A stretch of DNA of 17,816 nucleotides from an uncultured Collinsella sp. (GTDB lineage Bacteria; Actinomycetota; Coriobacteriia; Coriobacteriales; Coriobacteriaceae): the NCBI GenBank assembly GCA_900549135.1, contig URNI01000037.1:1-17816 (forward strand), in the 5' to 3' direction. The position numbers and the translations under genes are program-made. Below the pieces are notes generated by a model. The model was not told where the DNA came from. It saw only the letters and a list, made by a program, of their open reading frames with translations, and searched no databases. Below are positions 7,774-14,356 of the stretch, piece by piece. The number at the start of each line of letters is the position of its first letter. Positions within the stretch are counted from its first letter, which is position 1.

Positions 7774-8506
7774 GACCGTCATTATGGGAACGGGCCGCAT
7801 GGGCTCGCTCATCCGCACCACCGCCGAGGGCGTTGTCGACGCCGCCGGTCAGCCCGTTTTTGATATCGTCGCCCAGATCGGCTTCGATTTGAGCGAGCTC
7901 AAGAACGCCCCGGCAGCCGACGTCATCATCGACTTCTCGAACGTTGCAACCTTCGATGCTGTCGTCGCCTATGTCGAGCGCACGGGTGCGGCGTTGGTCT
8001 CGGGCACCACAGGCTACACCCCCGAGCAGATGGACCGTCTGCGCGAGCTGGGCCAGAACACCCGCGTTATGCACTCGGGCAATTACTCCATCGGCATCGC
8101 AGCCCTGCGTCATCTAGTGGCCCAGGCCACGCGCGAGTTGCCCGGCTTTGACTGCGAAATCGTCGAGACGCACCATAACCAAAAGGTCGACGCCCCCAGC
8201 GGTACCGCCAAGCTGCTGCTCGACGCCGTAGTCGAGGCCGAGCCCGAGACAGGCTACCACCCCGTCTACGGACGCGAGGGCATGTGCGGCGCGCGCGATC
8301 CCAAGGAGATCGGCATGCACTCGCTGCGCGGTGGCACTGTCGCCGGCGTCCACGAAGTGAGTTTCTTTGGCCAGGACGAGGAGGTCACGCTCACCCACCG
8401 CGCCACGAGCCGTCAGATCTTCGTCAACGGCGCCCTGGCCGCCGCCCAGAAGCTCGTCACCCGCGAACCCGGCTTCTATACGTTCGACCAGGTCATGTTT
8501 GCCTAA
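7766..8506 (+). CDS. dapB: 4-hydroxy-tetrahydrodipicolinate reductase
   Basis: The 246-residue enzyme reduces the DapA product with NAD(P)H to tetrahydrodipicolinate. Visible features are the nucleotide-binding MGTGRMG near the N terminus, VSGTTGY (79-84), and the signature ETHHNQKVDAPSGTA. That signature contains the catalytic His136/His137 and Lys140, plus the substrate-binding GT. The length fits the compact DapB group. I chose the TTG at 7766 as start: it restores the first beta strand (IKTVIMG) and has AGGGGG 9 nt upstream, whereas the first ATG (7784) would cut the Rossmann fold. The start overlaps the lysA-dapA stop by 8 nt, so translation is probably coupled. Confidence 0.95.
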   Translation: MIKTVIMGTGRMGSLIRTTAEGVVDAAGQPVFDIVAQIGFDLSELKNAPAADVIIDFSNVATFDAVVAYVERTGAALVSGTTGYTPEQMDRLRELGQNTRVMHSGNYSIGIAALRHLVAQATRELPGFDCEIVETHHNQKVDAPSGTAKLLLDAVVEAEPETGYHPVYGREGMCGARDPKEIGMHSLRGGTVAGVHEVSFFGQDEEVTLTHRATSRQIFVNGALAAAQKLVTREPGFYTFDQVMFA

Positions 8507-8545
8507 CCAGGTATCAACCGAATCCACCCAAAGGAGAGACAGCAA

Positions 8546-9265
8546 ATGAGCAATGCAGCCGAGATGGATGCACAGGAGATTATCAACTACATCGCCACCG
8601 CGCCCAAAAAGACGCCCGTCAAGCTGTACGTGCGCGAGAAGCCGGGCATGAAGGTCCAGTGGGGCAATGCACACGTCTACGGCGGTCGTCGTGGCAAGAC
8701 CGTATTTGGTGACTGGGATGAGCTCAAGGCAATCCTCGACGCCAACGCCGACTCCATCGACTACTACGACGTAGAGAACGACTGCCGTAACTCCGCCGTA
8801 CCCATGCTCGACCTCAAGGGCATCAACGCCCGCATCGAGCCGGGCGCGATCATCCGCGACCGCGTCGAGATTGGCGACCGTGCCGTCATCATGATGGGCG
8901 CCATCATCAACATCGGCTCCGTTATCGGCGAGGGTTCCATGATCGATATGGGCGCCGTGCTAGGCGGCCGCGCCACCGTGGGCAAGAACTGCCACATCGG
9001 CGCTGGAACCGTGTTGGCAGGCGTCGTTGAGCCCGCAAGCGCCACGCCCGTCATCATCGAAGACGACGTCATGATCGGCGCCAACGCCGTGGTCCTGGAG
9101 GGCGTACGCGTGGGCAAGGGCGCTGTTGTTGCCGCCGGCGCCGTGTGCGTCGAGGATGTCCCCGCCGGTGCCGTCGTGGCCGGTGTCCCCGCCCGCGTCA
9201 TCAAGATGCGCGACGAGAAGACCGACAGCAAGACCGGCTTGGAAGAGGGCCTGCGCCAGCTTTAA
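8546..9265 (+). CDS. dapH: Tetrahydrodipicolinate N-acetyltransferase
   Basis: The 239-residue protein matches B. subtilis DapH (YkuQ) closely from memory. It shares the TPVKLYV N-terminal segment and VFGDWDELKAIL. It also has the invariant NSAVPMLDLKGINARIEPGA, and IIRDRVEIGD, followed by a left-handed beta-helix of hexapeptide repeats (about residues 95-210). Within that helix are GGRATVGKNCHIGAGTVLAG and VVAGVPARVIK. It transfers acetyl from acetyl-CoA to tetrahydrodipicolinate, so this organism uses the acetylase rather than the succinylase branch. That implies a partner aminotransferase and deacetylase, for which candidates lie at 13076-14239 and 3898-5085. The start at 8546 has AAAGGAG upstream. 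It is the last gene of the operon, 39 nt after dapB. Confidence 0.93.
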   Translation: MSNAAEMDAQEIINYIATAPKKTPVKLYVREKPGMKVQWGNAHVYGGRRGKTVFGDWDELKAILDANADSIDYYDVENDCRNSAVPMLDLKGINARIEPGAIIRDRVEIGDRAVIMMGAIINIGSVIGEGSMIDMGAVLGGRATVGKNCHIGAGTVLAGVVEPASATPVIIEDDVMIGANAVVLEGVRVGKGAVVAAGAVCVEDVPAGAVVAGVPARVIKMRDEKTDSKTGLEEGLRQL

Positions 9266-9267
9266 TA

Positions 9268-9295
9268 GTTACGGCGTTTTACCAAACGCCGTAAC
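9268..9295 (+). terminator. Stem-loop after dapH, no T run
   Basis: A perfect 12-bp stem (GTTACGGCGTTT, 9268-9279, with 9284-9295) and a TACC loop begin 2 nt after the dapH stop. No T tract follows, so it may be an RNA-stabilising 3' end or a weak terminator. Confidence 0.6.
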
Positions 9296-9302
9296 GACCC
9301 GA

Positions 9303-9412
9303 CGCTGCAAACGCCCCTAGGCGGCAATCTGACGTTCAATCGTCGGGCATGCCCAGAAGGTCAATGCCCTCCTCTTTCGCGTCACCTTGCTCGCCTAGGG
9401 GCGTTTTCGCTG
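9303..9412. repeat. 98-bp element with 15-bp inverted ends and 5-bp flanking repeats
   Basis: AAACGCCCCTAGGCG (9309-9323) is repeated exactly inverted at 9392-9406. The pair lies 1 nt inside a direct CGCTG at both sides (9303-9307 and 9408-9412). The 68 bp between hold no convincing gene. This could be a MITE-like miniature element with a short target duplication, or a terminator with an unusually long loop. No transposase is nearby. Confidence 0.45.
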
Positions 9413-9458
9413 ACGTGTGCTCAACCTGCGGGGTAATGTCAGCAACCAAGCCGAAAAC

Positions 9459-9499
9459 AAAAAAGGCCGAAGTCCCAAAGGGCTTCGGCCTTTGTTTTT
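9459..9499 (-). terminator. Bidirectional terminator between dapH and the nucleoid protein gene
   Basis: AAAGGCCGAAG (9462-9472) pairs with CTTCGGCCTTT (9483-9493); an inner CCC/GGG pairs around AAA, with one bulged T. A and T runs flank both sides, so it can stop transcripts from either direction. It lies 27 nt beyond the stop of the minus-strand gene. Confidence 0.88.
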
Positions 9500-9519
9500 C
9501 TGCAACGTCCAAGCACAGC

Positions 9520-10524
9520 TTATCGATTCTCAATACTTCCGATGTTCTTGAGCTCGATAGAGATGAGGCCGTTGGGTTCGTTGACGAACTCGATGTACTC
9601 GGAGTTCGAACCCATCTCGGCCGGGAAGCTGATTTCGATACCCGTGTCGGTACGGATCTTGTGATTGCGCACAGCTGCGCGCTCGACCTGTTTGCGCTCC
9701 ACAGGCACGCGCTCGGGCACCTTCTCCTCGGTCAGTGCCGCGCGCACGCTCTCCTTGATGACCGGCTCGTCCTCAAAGACCTCGTCGACGATATCCCAAG
9801 GCGGCAGCTCCTCGTCATCCTCGACCTTCTCGGCCACAGCGGCCTTAACCTTGGCGAGCGCCACGGCCGTGTTGGCACCGTGCTCCTCGGCGACTTCCTC
9901 GACCACACGCGTCACGGTGTCGATGACCTCCTTGCCCGATACGCCCGTGTCGCACTGCAGCAGGCCATCGGGGATAAGCATACGGTCCTCGCCGGCAATC
10001 TTGCGCTTCTTGTCCACGTAGCCGATCTCCATGGTGCTTGCACGCACGATTGCATAGCTCGGCACCTTTTGCGAGGGATTCGGCAGAATGGCGTAGTGGC
10101 GCGCAATGTCGTTGCGCACCTCGCCCTCTTCGCGACCCACCTCGTGCATAAAAGCCTGCTTGGAGCCCAGCAGCATCACGGCAAACCAGCGGGCATCCTC
10201 ATCGTCATCAAAGTCCGCCACAAGCACGTCAGTGGACTCGGCTTTCTCGGCCTTGGTAAGTTCGGAAGAGATGAACTCCGCAATCTGCTGAGACAGGTCC
10301 ACGAACTCACGCTCACCAAAGAAATAGCCCTTGAGCTCGCCGCCGAATGCGGAGTTCTCGGCAAACGTGGCGCGTTTATTGTCGGCCGAGGTGCGTGCGC
10401 GGCGCAGATGCGTGGTCACGAAGTTGCGCACGGTACGGCTCTCGATATCGAGCTCTCGCTGGCTCATGACGTTGACGGCAGAGTCAAAGTCCAGGATATG
10501 CAGAATCGCGTGATTGATTTTCAT
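9520..10524 (-). CDS. Nucleoid-associated protein, NdpA/YejK family
   Basis: The product has 334 residues. The N terminus (MKINHAILHILDF) and the C-terminal block match the pattern of the 37-kDa nucleoid-associated family (PF04245). That block is KIRTDTGIEISFP, then a strand ending YIEFVNEPNG and LISIELKNIGSI. The middle holds an acidic, charged segment (about residues 205-270) that is probably flexible. E. coli YejK is found bound to nucleoid DNA, but its exact role is poorly known. I chose the ATG at 10524 over the one at 10533 because the only SD-like string (ACGGA) suits it and the family pattern begins there. A TATACT hexamer on the minus strand (10568-10563) could be a -10 element. The gene stands alone between a terminator and a REP-like repeat. 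Confidence 0.7.
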   Translation of the reverse strand: MKINHAILHILDFDSAVNVMSQRELDIESRTVRNFVTTHLRRARTSADNKRATFAENSAFGGELKGYFFGEREFVDLSQQIAEFISSELTKAEKAESTDVLVADFDDDEDARWFAVMLLGSKQAFMHEVGREEGEVRNDIARHYAILPNPSQKVPSYAIVRASTMEIGYVDKKRKIAGEDRMLIPDGLLQCDTGVSGKEVIDTVTRVVEEVAEEHGANTAVALAKVKAAVAEKVEDDEELPPWDIVDEVFEDEPVIKESVRAALTEEKVPERVPVERKQVERAAVRNHKIRTDTGIEISFPAEMGSNSEYIEFVNEPNGLISIELKNIGSIENR

Positions 10525-10586
10525 ATACGGCATTCCGTTCTAGATCGATTTCGGCACGAACCAGTATAGCGGTCGAGCCCGCCCCA

Positions 10587-10632
10587 GGCGCATCGAAGAT
10601 TGGCGCATCGGGGACAGGTTGCTTTGTATCAA
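10587..10632 (+). repeat. REP-like repeat, copy 1 (degenerate)
   Basis: TGGCGCA (10601-10607) and TGTATCA (10625-10631) bracket 17 nt containing CGGGGACAGGTTGCTT. The same layout, with the same 17-nt spacing and orientation, occurs at 11814-11857. An extra partial GGCGCATCG precedes it at 10587. It ends 4 nt after the stop codon of the hydrolase gene. Confidence 0.65.
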
Positions 10633-10635
10633 TGG

Positions 10636-11796
10636 CTAGCGCAGGAGCTCGGACTGCCAAGCCTCGAGCTGTTCTGTCAAACTCTTGCCGGCAGCGGGCA
10701 TGTCGATCTGAGGTCGTTTGGGCAGCAGTGCGCATTTAAGGATTGCCACGATGGTCTGCGAGACAAAGCGTCGTGTATCCCTGTCAAAGCCTTGCGCAGC
10801 CTGGAGCATCACGGGCAGGCTCTCGCGCAGATTCCCAGCGATATCCGCAAACCGCTCAGCACCCGTAGCCTCAAACACGGAGAACAACGCATCTACAAAA
10901 CGCTCGCGCTCGCTAGGTGACACTGCAAGCAGCATCTCGCGAATGGAGCCATCAACGTATCGAGCACCGGCGGACAGGCGCTCACAGTACACGAAGTCGC
11001 GACCATCAACCACCCAGCTAAAGGGATTATGCTGAAGCAGGCTGAACTCGGTGCTCTCAACGATGGCATAGTCCTCCTGTGTCTCGAACATCATGCCAAA
11101 GATCGACGACCGAGGTAGCGTCTTGTCGATTCGACCGGAAAGATCGGCAAAGGCATTGCCGTTCAGAAACTCCTCGACGAACCCCGGACCATCATGGGAA
11201 TACGCCCGTTCGATTCGCTCACGGGCGACATCGGAGCACATCGCCGCACCGTACACCGCAAGGTTTCCGCCCTTGGAATGACCTCCGCACAAAAGCGGCC
11301 CGTCAATCGCATCCGCCGCCTCGTCCACATAACGTGCCGCGGATTCCTGGGCCGGCACAGGACACCGGAACGCCATGTTAAAGTCTTCTTTCCAGCCCAC
11401 AATCGTACTATCGGTCCCCCGGAAGGAAAGATAACTAAACCCCGCCGGAAACCGGAACGCCATGGCTGCAAACTGCTCTGTCGCCACCACATCGCTCACG
11501 ACACGATAGCCGCAAACGTGCACGCCACGGTAGCGAGGACTTGCTGCCACGGCCTCCAGCAAGGCCCTGCTCCCCTCTGGGTCCCACAAGTCGTCAATCA
11601 TGTCCCGGTAGCACTCGGCACGCAGCAGCTCGCGTACGTCTAGGCCCTGCCAGTTCGTCAGCTCCGCCATATCACCCGGCAAACGCAAATAGGACAACCA
11701 CGCAAAGACCAGGCTGTCCACCGCGCAGAACGGCCGCTCCTCAAACGGATCAAACGCCGTCTGGGCATAGGTCAAAAAATTAGGCGAATCCGACAT
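10636..11796 (-). CDS. Lipase-like alpha/beta hydrolase (DUF2974/Mbeg1-like)
   Basis: The 386-residue protein has the nucleophile elbow GGHSKGGNLA (Ser174) and the class-3-lipase-like SYLSFRGTD (121-129) that precedes it. SHDGPGF downstream is a typical signature of the DUF2974 group. The N terminus carries FCAVDSLVFAWLSYL, the usual start of this family. There is no signal peptide or membrane helix, so it probably acts in the cytoplasm. The substrate is unknown and the family is essentially uncharacterised. The ATG at 11796 has GGGAGG only 3 nt upstream, a short spacing. The C-terminal 70 residues are helical and basic with no known domain. The gene is monocistronic and flanked by two direct REP-like repeats. 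Confidence 0.75.
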   Translation of the reverse strand: MSDSPNFLTYAQTAFDPFEERPFCAVDSLVFAWLSYLRLPGDMAELTNWQGLDVRELLRAECYRDMIDDLWDPEGSRALLEAVAASPRYRGVHVCGYRVVSDVVATEQFAAMAFRFPAGFSYLSFRGTDSTIVGWKEDFNMAFRCPVPAQESAARYVDEAADAIDGPLLCGGHSKGGNLAVYGAAMCSDVARERIERAYSHDGPGFVEEFLNGNAFADLSGRIDKTLPRSSIFGMMFETQEDYAIVESTEFSLLQHNPFSWVVDGRDFVYCERLSAGARYVDGSIREMLLAVSPSERERFVDALFSVFEATGAERFADIAGNLRESLPVMLQAAQGFDRDTRRFVSQTIVAILKCALLPKRPQIDMPAAGKSLTEQLEAWQSELLR

Positions 11797-11813
11797 GGCC
11801 CTCCCATCAACTA

Positions 11814-11857
11814 TGGTGCATTGGGATGGTGCATTGGGGTCAGGTTACTTTGCACCA
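11814..11857 (+). repeat. REP-like repeat, copy 2
   Basis: TGGTGCA occurs at 11814-11820 and 11827-11833. The second pairs with TGCACCA at 11851-11857, giving a 7-bp hairpin stem around TTGGGGTCAGGTTACTT. It matches copy 1 at 10587-10632 over about 44 nt in the same orientation. It lies between the hydrolase start and the ldh terminator. Confidence 0.7.
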
Positions 11858-11892
11858 AAAAGGCGCCCGGACCGTGTGGGCCCGGACGCCTT
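11856..11892 (-). terminator. Intrinsic terminator of the lactate dehydrogenase gene
   Basis: Read on the minus strand, a 14-bp stem with two G-T pairs (11892-11879 with 11873-11860) and a 5-nt loop is followed by a run of T. It lies about 30 nt after the ldh stop. Confidence 0.85.
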
Positions 11893-11923
11893 CATTGTAG
11901 CTTTTCGCTCTAGCGAGCTTGAT

Positions 11924-12874
11924 TTAGCAGGAGAAATCGACGCTGTCGATGATGTCCTTGAGGGCCTTGGCGGAGACGGTGAGCTCATGCTGCTCGTCAT
12001 CGTTCAGCGGCACGGGGACGCGGCAGACAACGCCGTCGCGGCCAACGACGGTCGGCATGGAGATGGCAAGATCGGACAGGCCATACTCGCCCACCATGAG
12101 CGAGGAGACAGGCAGAACGGTCTGCTCATCGCGCATAACGGCGGTGCAGATGCGCTTGACGGCCATGGCGACGCCATAGTAGGTGGCGTGCTTCTTCTCG
12201 ATGATGGTGTAGGCGGAGTTCTTGACGTCCTCGGCGATGCGCTTCTCGGCAGCCTCATGCTCCAAGTGGCCGTGAAGCTCACAGAAAGTGTTCAGCGGAA
12301 CGCCGGCAACCTGAGCGCTGGACCAAGCGACAAACTCGGAGTCGCCGTGCTCGCCCATGACATAGGCCTGGACATCGCGCGGGTCAACCTCGACGTGGGC
12401 ACCAAGCATCTGCTGCAGGCGGCCGGTGTCGAGCACGGTACCGGAACCGATGACGTGGCCCTCGGGCAGGCCGGACATCTTGATGGCGGCGTAGGTCAGG
12501 ACATCGACCGGGTTGGAGACGATGAGCAGAATGCCGTCGAAGCCGGACTTCTTAATCTCGGGAATAATGGACTTGAAGATGCTGACGTTCTTGTTGACCA
12601 GGTCCAGGCGGGTCTCACCGGGCTTTTGGGCAGCGCCAGCAGTGACGACGATCATGGCGGCGTCGGCGACATCGGAATAATCGCCGGCGTAGATCTTCAT
12701 CGGCTCGGCAAACGTCATGCCGTGCGCGATATCCAGGGCCTCACCCTCGGCACGGTTCTTGTCCACGTCGATGAGGACCATCTCGGAGAACAGACCACTC
12801 TGCATCAGTGCGAACGCCGAAGACGAACCGACGAAACCGCAGCCGACAATAGCGACCTTCTTCTCGTTAACCAT
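11924..12874 (-). CDS. ldh: L-lactate dehydrogenase
   Basis: The 316-residue enzyme reduces pyruvate to L-lactate with NADH, regenerating NAD+ in fermentation. The Rossmann motif is VGCGFVGSSSA (10-20), followed by an acidic residue after the second strand (LIDVDK) for NAD. The active-site loop AQKPGETRLDL has Gln83, the lactate-type specificity residue (malate enzymes have Arg), and Arg89. Arg152 binds the substrate, and His176/Asp178 in MGEHGDSE form the proton relay with the upstream Asp. The start is the ATG at 12874, with GGGAG 7 nt upstream; the extra N-terminal 26 codons of the longer frame overlap a leader hairpin and are not protein. The gene is monocistronic, closed by a terminator at 11856-11892. 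Confidence 0.95.
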   Translation of the reverse strand: MVNEKKVAIVGCGFVGSSSAFALMQSGLFSEMVLIDVDKNRAEGEALDIAHGMTFAEPMKIYAGDYSDVADAAMIVVTAGAAQKPGETRLDLVNKNVSIFKSIIPEIKKSGFDGILLIVSNPVDVLTYAAIKMSGLPEGHVIGSGTVLDTGRLQQMLGAHVEVDPRDVQAYVMGEHGDSEFVAWSSAQVAGVPLNTFCELHGHLEHEAAEKRIAEDVKNSAYTIIEKKHATYYGVAMAVKRICTAVMRDEQTVLPVSSLMVGEYGLSDLAISMPTVVGRDGVVCRVPVPLNDDEQHELTVSAKALKDIIDSVDFSC

Positions 12875-12899
12875 TAGAAACTCCCATCTCTCTCCACAA

Positions 12900-12932
12900 A
12901 CAAGCCGCCCGGGAACGACCCGAGCGGCTTGT
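12900..12932 (-). promoter_or_regulatory. Hairpin in the ldh leader
   Basis: ACAAGCCGC (12900-12908) pairs with GCGGCTTGT (12924-12932), and CGGG/CCCG continue the stem beyond one C-A mismatch around an AACGA loop. It ends 26 nt before the ldh start. On the minus strand only TTT follows, so it could be a weak terminator of the upstream aminotransferase transcript or a structured ldh leader. Confidence 0.5.
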
Positions 12933-13011
12933 CGTAATCCCAATACATCCAATCGGGACTTTGATTATGCTCCTATTCGCAGCCAAAAATCGACCGTTTA
13001 CCGAAATTGTT

Positions 13012-13035
13012 TGCAGTATTCGTAAAATAACTGCA
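13012..13035. promoter_or_regulatory. Dyad TGCAGTATT...AATAACTGCA upstream of ldh
   Basis: TGCAGTATT (13012-13020) faces AATAACTGCA (13026-13035) with one extra base, in the 201-nt gap between the aminotransferase stop and ldh. The position suits an operator for ldh. I cannot name the regulator. Confidence 0.25.
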
Positions 13036-13075
13036 CGAAATCGGTTTCGAGCTATTGACGAGTCGAAATAGGTTT

Positions 13076-14239
13076 CTAATACAAGCCCGCCTCGCGAATG
13101 GCCTCGACAGCCAAAGCGATCTGATCGGGCGGCAGGACCAGTGCCATACGCACGTGCCCCTCGCCCGAAGGGCCAAAGCTCGCGCCCGGCGTCACCACAA
13201 CGCCGGCCTTCTCCATAAGCTCCTCGCAAAACGCCATAGAATCGGTGCGACCACCGGGAAGCTTGGCCCACACAAACATAGAGCCATGCGCGTTGGGTCG
13301 CTCCCAGCCCAGGCCCTCAAGACCGTCGCACAGGGCATCGCGGCGCTCCTGGTACTTCAGACGCTGCGCCTCGACCTCATCGCGCGGACCGTTCAAGCAG
13401 GCGATAGCAGCCTTCTGGATCGGGAAGAACATACCGAAGTCGATCTGGCCGCGCAGCTTGGCAAAGGCCGAGACCACATCCTCGCGACCGACCAAAAAGC
13501 CGATGCGCGCGCCGGTGACGTTAAACGACTTAGAGAGCGAGAAGAACTCCACGCCCACCTCGAGCGCGCCGGGATACTGCAAAAAGCTTCCGCCCGGCTC
13601 GCCGTCAAACACGATGTCGGAGTACGCGTTGTCATGGACGATGAGCAGGTCGTGCTCGCGGGCGAAAGCGATAATCTCCTCGTAGACCTCGGGCGTGCCC
13701 ACCGAGCCGACCGGGTTCGCGGGCAGCGACACGATCATATACTTGGCACGATCGGCCACCTCGGGATCGATACCCGCCACATAGGGCAGGTAATTATGCT
13801 CGGCAACCAGCGGATAGTATTCGAGCTTGGCATCGGCGATCTTGGCACCCGCCTCAAAGACCGGGTAGCACGGATCGGGAACCAGAATGGTGTCACCCGG
13901 ATCGAGCAGGGCCAGGCCCAAATGGCCCACGCCCTCCTGCGTGCCGTTGCACGACTGCACCATAGACGGTGTGATGCCCGAAACGCCAAAGCGGCGCTCG
14001 TAGTAATCGCACACGGCTTGCTTAAGCTCGGGCAGATCGCGCAGGGCATACTTCCACATCTCGGGGTCCTGGGCGGCCTGGATCAGCGCCTCGACCACGT
14101 GGTCGTACGGCTTAAAGTCGGGTGTGCCCACGCTCATGTTGTAAATGGTCTTGCCCTGGGCCTTAAGCGCAAGAAGCTTGTTGTTGAGCGAGGCAAAAAC
14201 CTCCGCGCCAAAGCGGTCGAGACGCTGCGATGCCTGCAT
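13076..14239 (-). CDS. PLP aminotransferase, probable (N-acetyl-)LL-diaminopimelate aminotransferase
   Basis: The 387-residue fold-type I aminotransferase shows MSVGTPDF near residue 36, SCNGTQEG (phosphate cup), PANPVGSV (Asn175), and VHDNAYSDIVFDG (Asp203, Tyr206). The PLP lysine is Lys237 in FFSLSKSFNVTGARIGFLVG, and a late Arg lies in VRMALV. The stretch from NAYSDI through SFLQ.PGA to EVGVEFFSLSK strongly recalls LL-diaminopimelate aminotransferases. In a DapH pathway the equivalent step is done by N-acetyl-LL-diaminopimelate aminotransferase (PatA). I cannot decide between these, and a general aromatic or alanine-type enzyme is not excluded. The start is the ATG at 14239, with GAAAGG just upstream; the frame before it runs into a terminator hairpin. 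Its leader therefore contains the nadE terminator, which suggests control by read-through. Confidence 0.8.
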   Translation of the reverse strand: MQASQRLDRFGAEVFASLNNKLLALKAQGKTIYNMSVGTPDFKPYDHVVEALIQAAQDPEMWKYALRDLPELKQAVCDYYERRFGVSGITPSMVQSCNGTQEGVGHLGLALLDPGDTILVPDPCYPVFEAGAKIADAKLEYYPLVAEHNYLPYVAGIDPEVADRAKYMIVSLPANPVGSVGTPEVYEEIIAFAREHDLLIVHDNAYSDIVFDGEPGGSFLQYPGALEVGVEFFSLSKSFNVTGARIGFLVGREDVVSAFAKLRGQIDFGMFFPIQKAAIACLNGPRDEVEAQRLKYQERRDALCDGLEGLGWERPNAHGSMFVWAKLPGGRTDSMAFCEELMEKAGVVVTPGASFGPSGEGHVRMALVLPPDQIALAVEAIREAGLY

Positions 14240-14257
14240 GGTGCCACCTTTCGATAT

Positions 14258-14288
14258 AAAAACGCGGCGCCCCGACAAGAGCGCCGCG
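14258..14288 (-). terminator. Intrinsic terminator after nadE, inside the aminotransferase leader
   Basis: On the minus strand CGCGGCGC (14288-14281) pairs with GCGCCGCG (14270-14263) around a 10-nt loop and is followed by five T. Only 18 nt, including the SD, remain before the aminotransferase ATG. Any aminotransferase transcript from a promoter upstream must therefore pass through it. Confidence 0.85.
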
Positions 14289-14314
14289 CGATACGGGCCA
14301 TCAGATTGCAAAAG

Positions 14315-14327
14315 TGTAACGCTTACA
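14315..14327. promoter_or_regulatory. Palindrome TGTAACGCTTACA, operator-like
   Basis: Perfect 5-bp half-sites (TGTAA/TTACA) flank CGC in the 117-nt gap between nadE and the aminotransferase gene. On the minus strand TTGTAA overlaps it and stands 17 nt before TCTGAT, a possible weak promoter. ATACGGG/CCCGTAT (14291-14297 and 14331-14337) frames the site. It resembles LacI-type operators but is one base shorter than a cre box. Confidence 0.35.
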
Positions 14328-14356
14328 ACCCCCGTATTGGTTCAATTTAGCCAACC

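Noticed and set aside
9336..9533. 65-codon minus-strand frame in the dapH/nucleoid-protein gap
   Set aside because: It spans the bidirectional terminator and one arm of the inverted repeat and overlaps the end of the nucleoid-protein gene; no SD was seen.
9349..10569. 406-codon plus-strand frame opposite the nucleoid-associated protein gene
   Set aside because: It is antisense to a gene with a family pattern and an ordinary start, and its product (many Leu, Val, His and Asp without motifs) is the typical mirror of GC-rich coding.
11924..12874. Malate dehydrogenase as an alternative for the ldh gene
   Set aside because: The specificity position in AQKPGETR is Gln, as in lactate dehydrogenases; malate enzymes have Arg there.
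11795..12877. 360-codon plus-strand frame across the ldh gene
   Set aside because: It runs through the ldh terminator and REP-like repeat and is the exact antisense of L-lactate dehydrogenase.
13047..13064. GAGCTATTGACGAGT, nearly repeated at 16428-16443 as GAGCTATTGATGAGT
   Set aside because: The 14 of 15 match in two intergenic regions is curious, but there is no shared extension or dyad and two copies are too few to call a motif.
13055..14350. 431-codon plus-strand frame opposite the aminotransferase
   Set aside because: Antisense to a clear PLP enzyme; no SD and no recognisable motif.
14240..14356. T-box or amino-acid riboswitch before the aminotransferase gene
   Set aside because: The leader is shorter than 120 nt and has no T-box consensus or known aptamer strings; only a terminator and a palindrome are visible.
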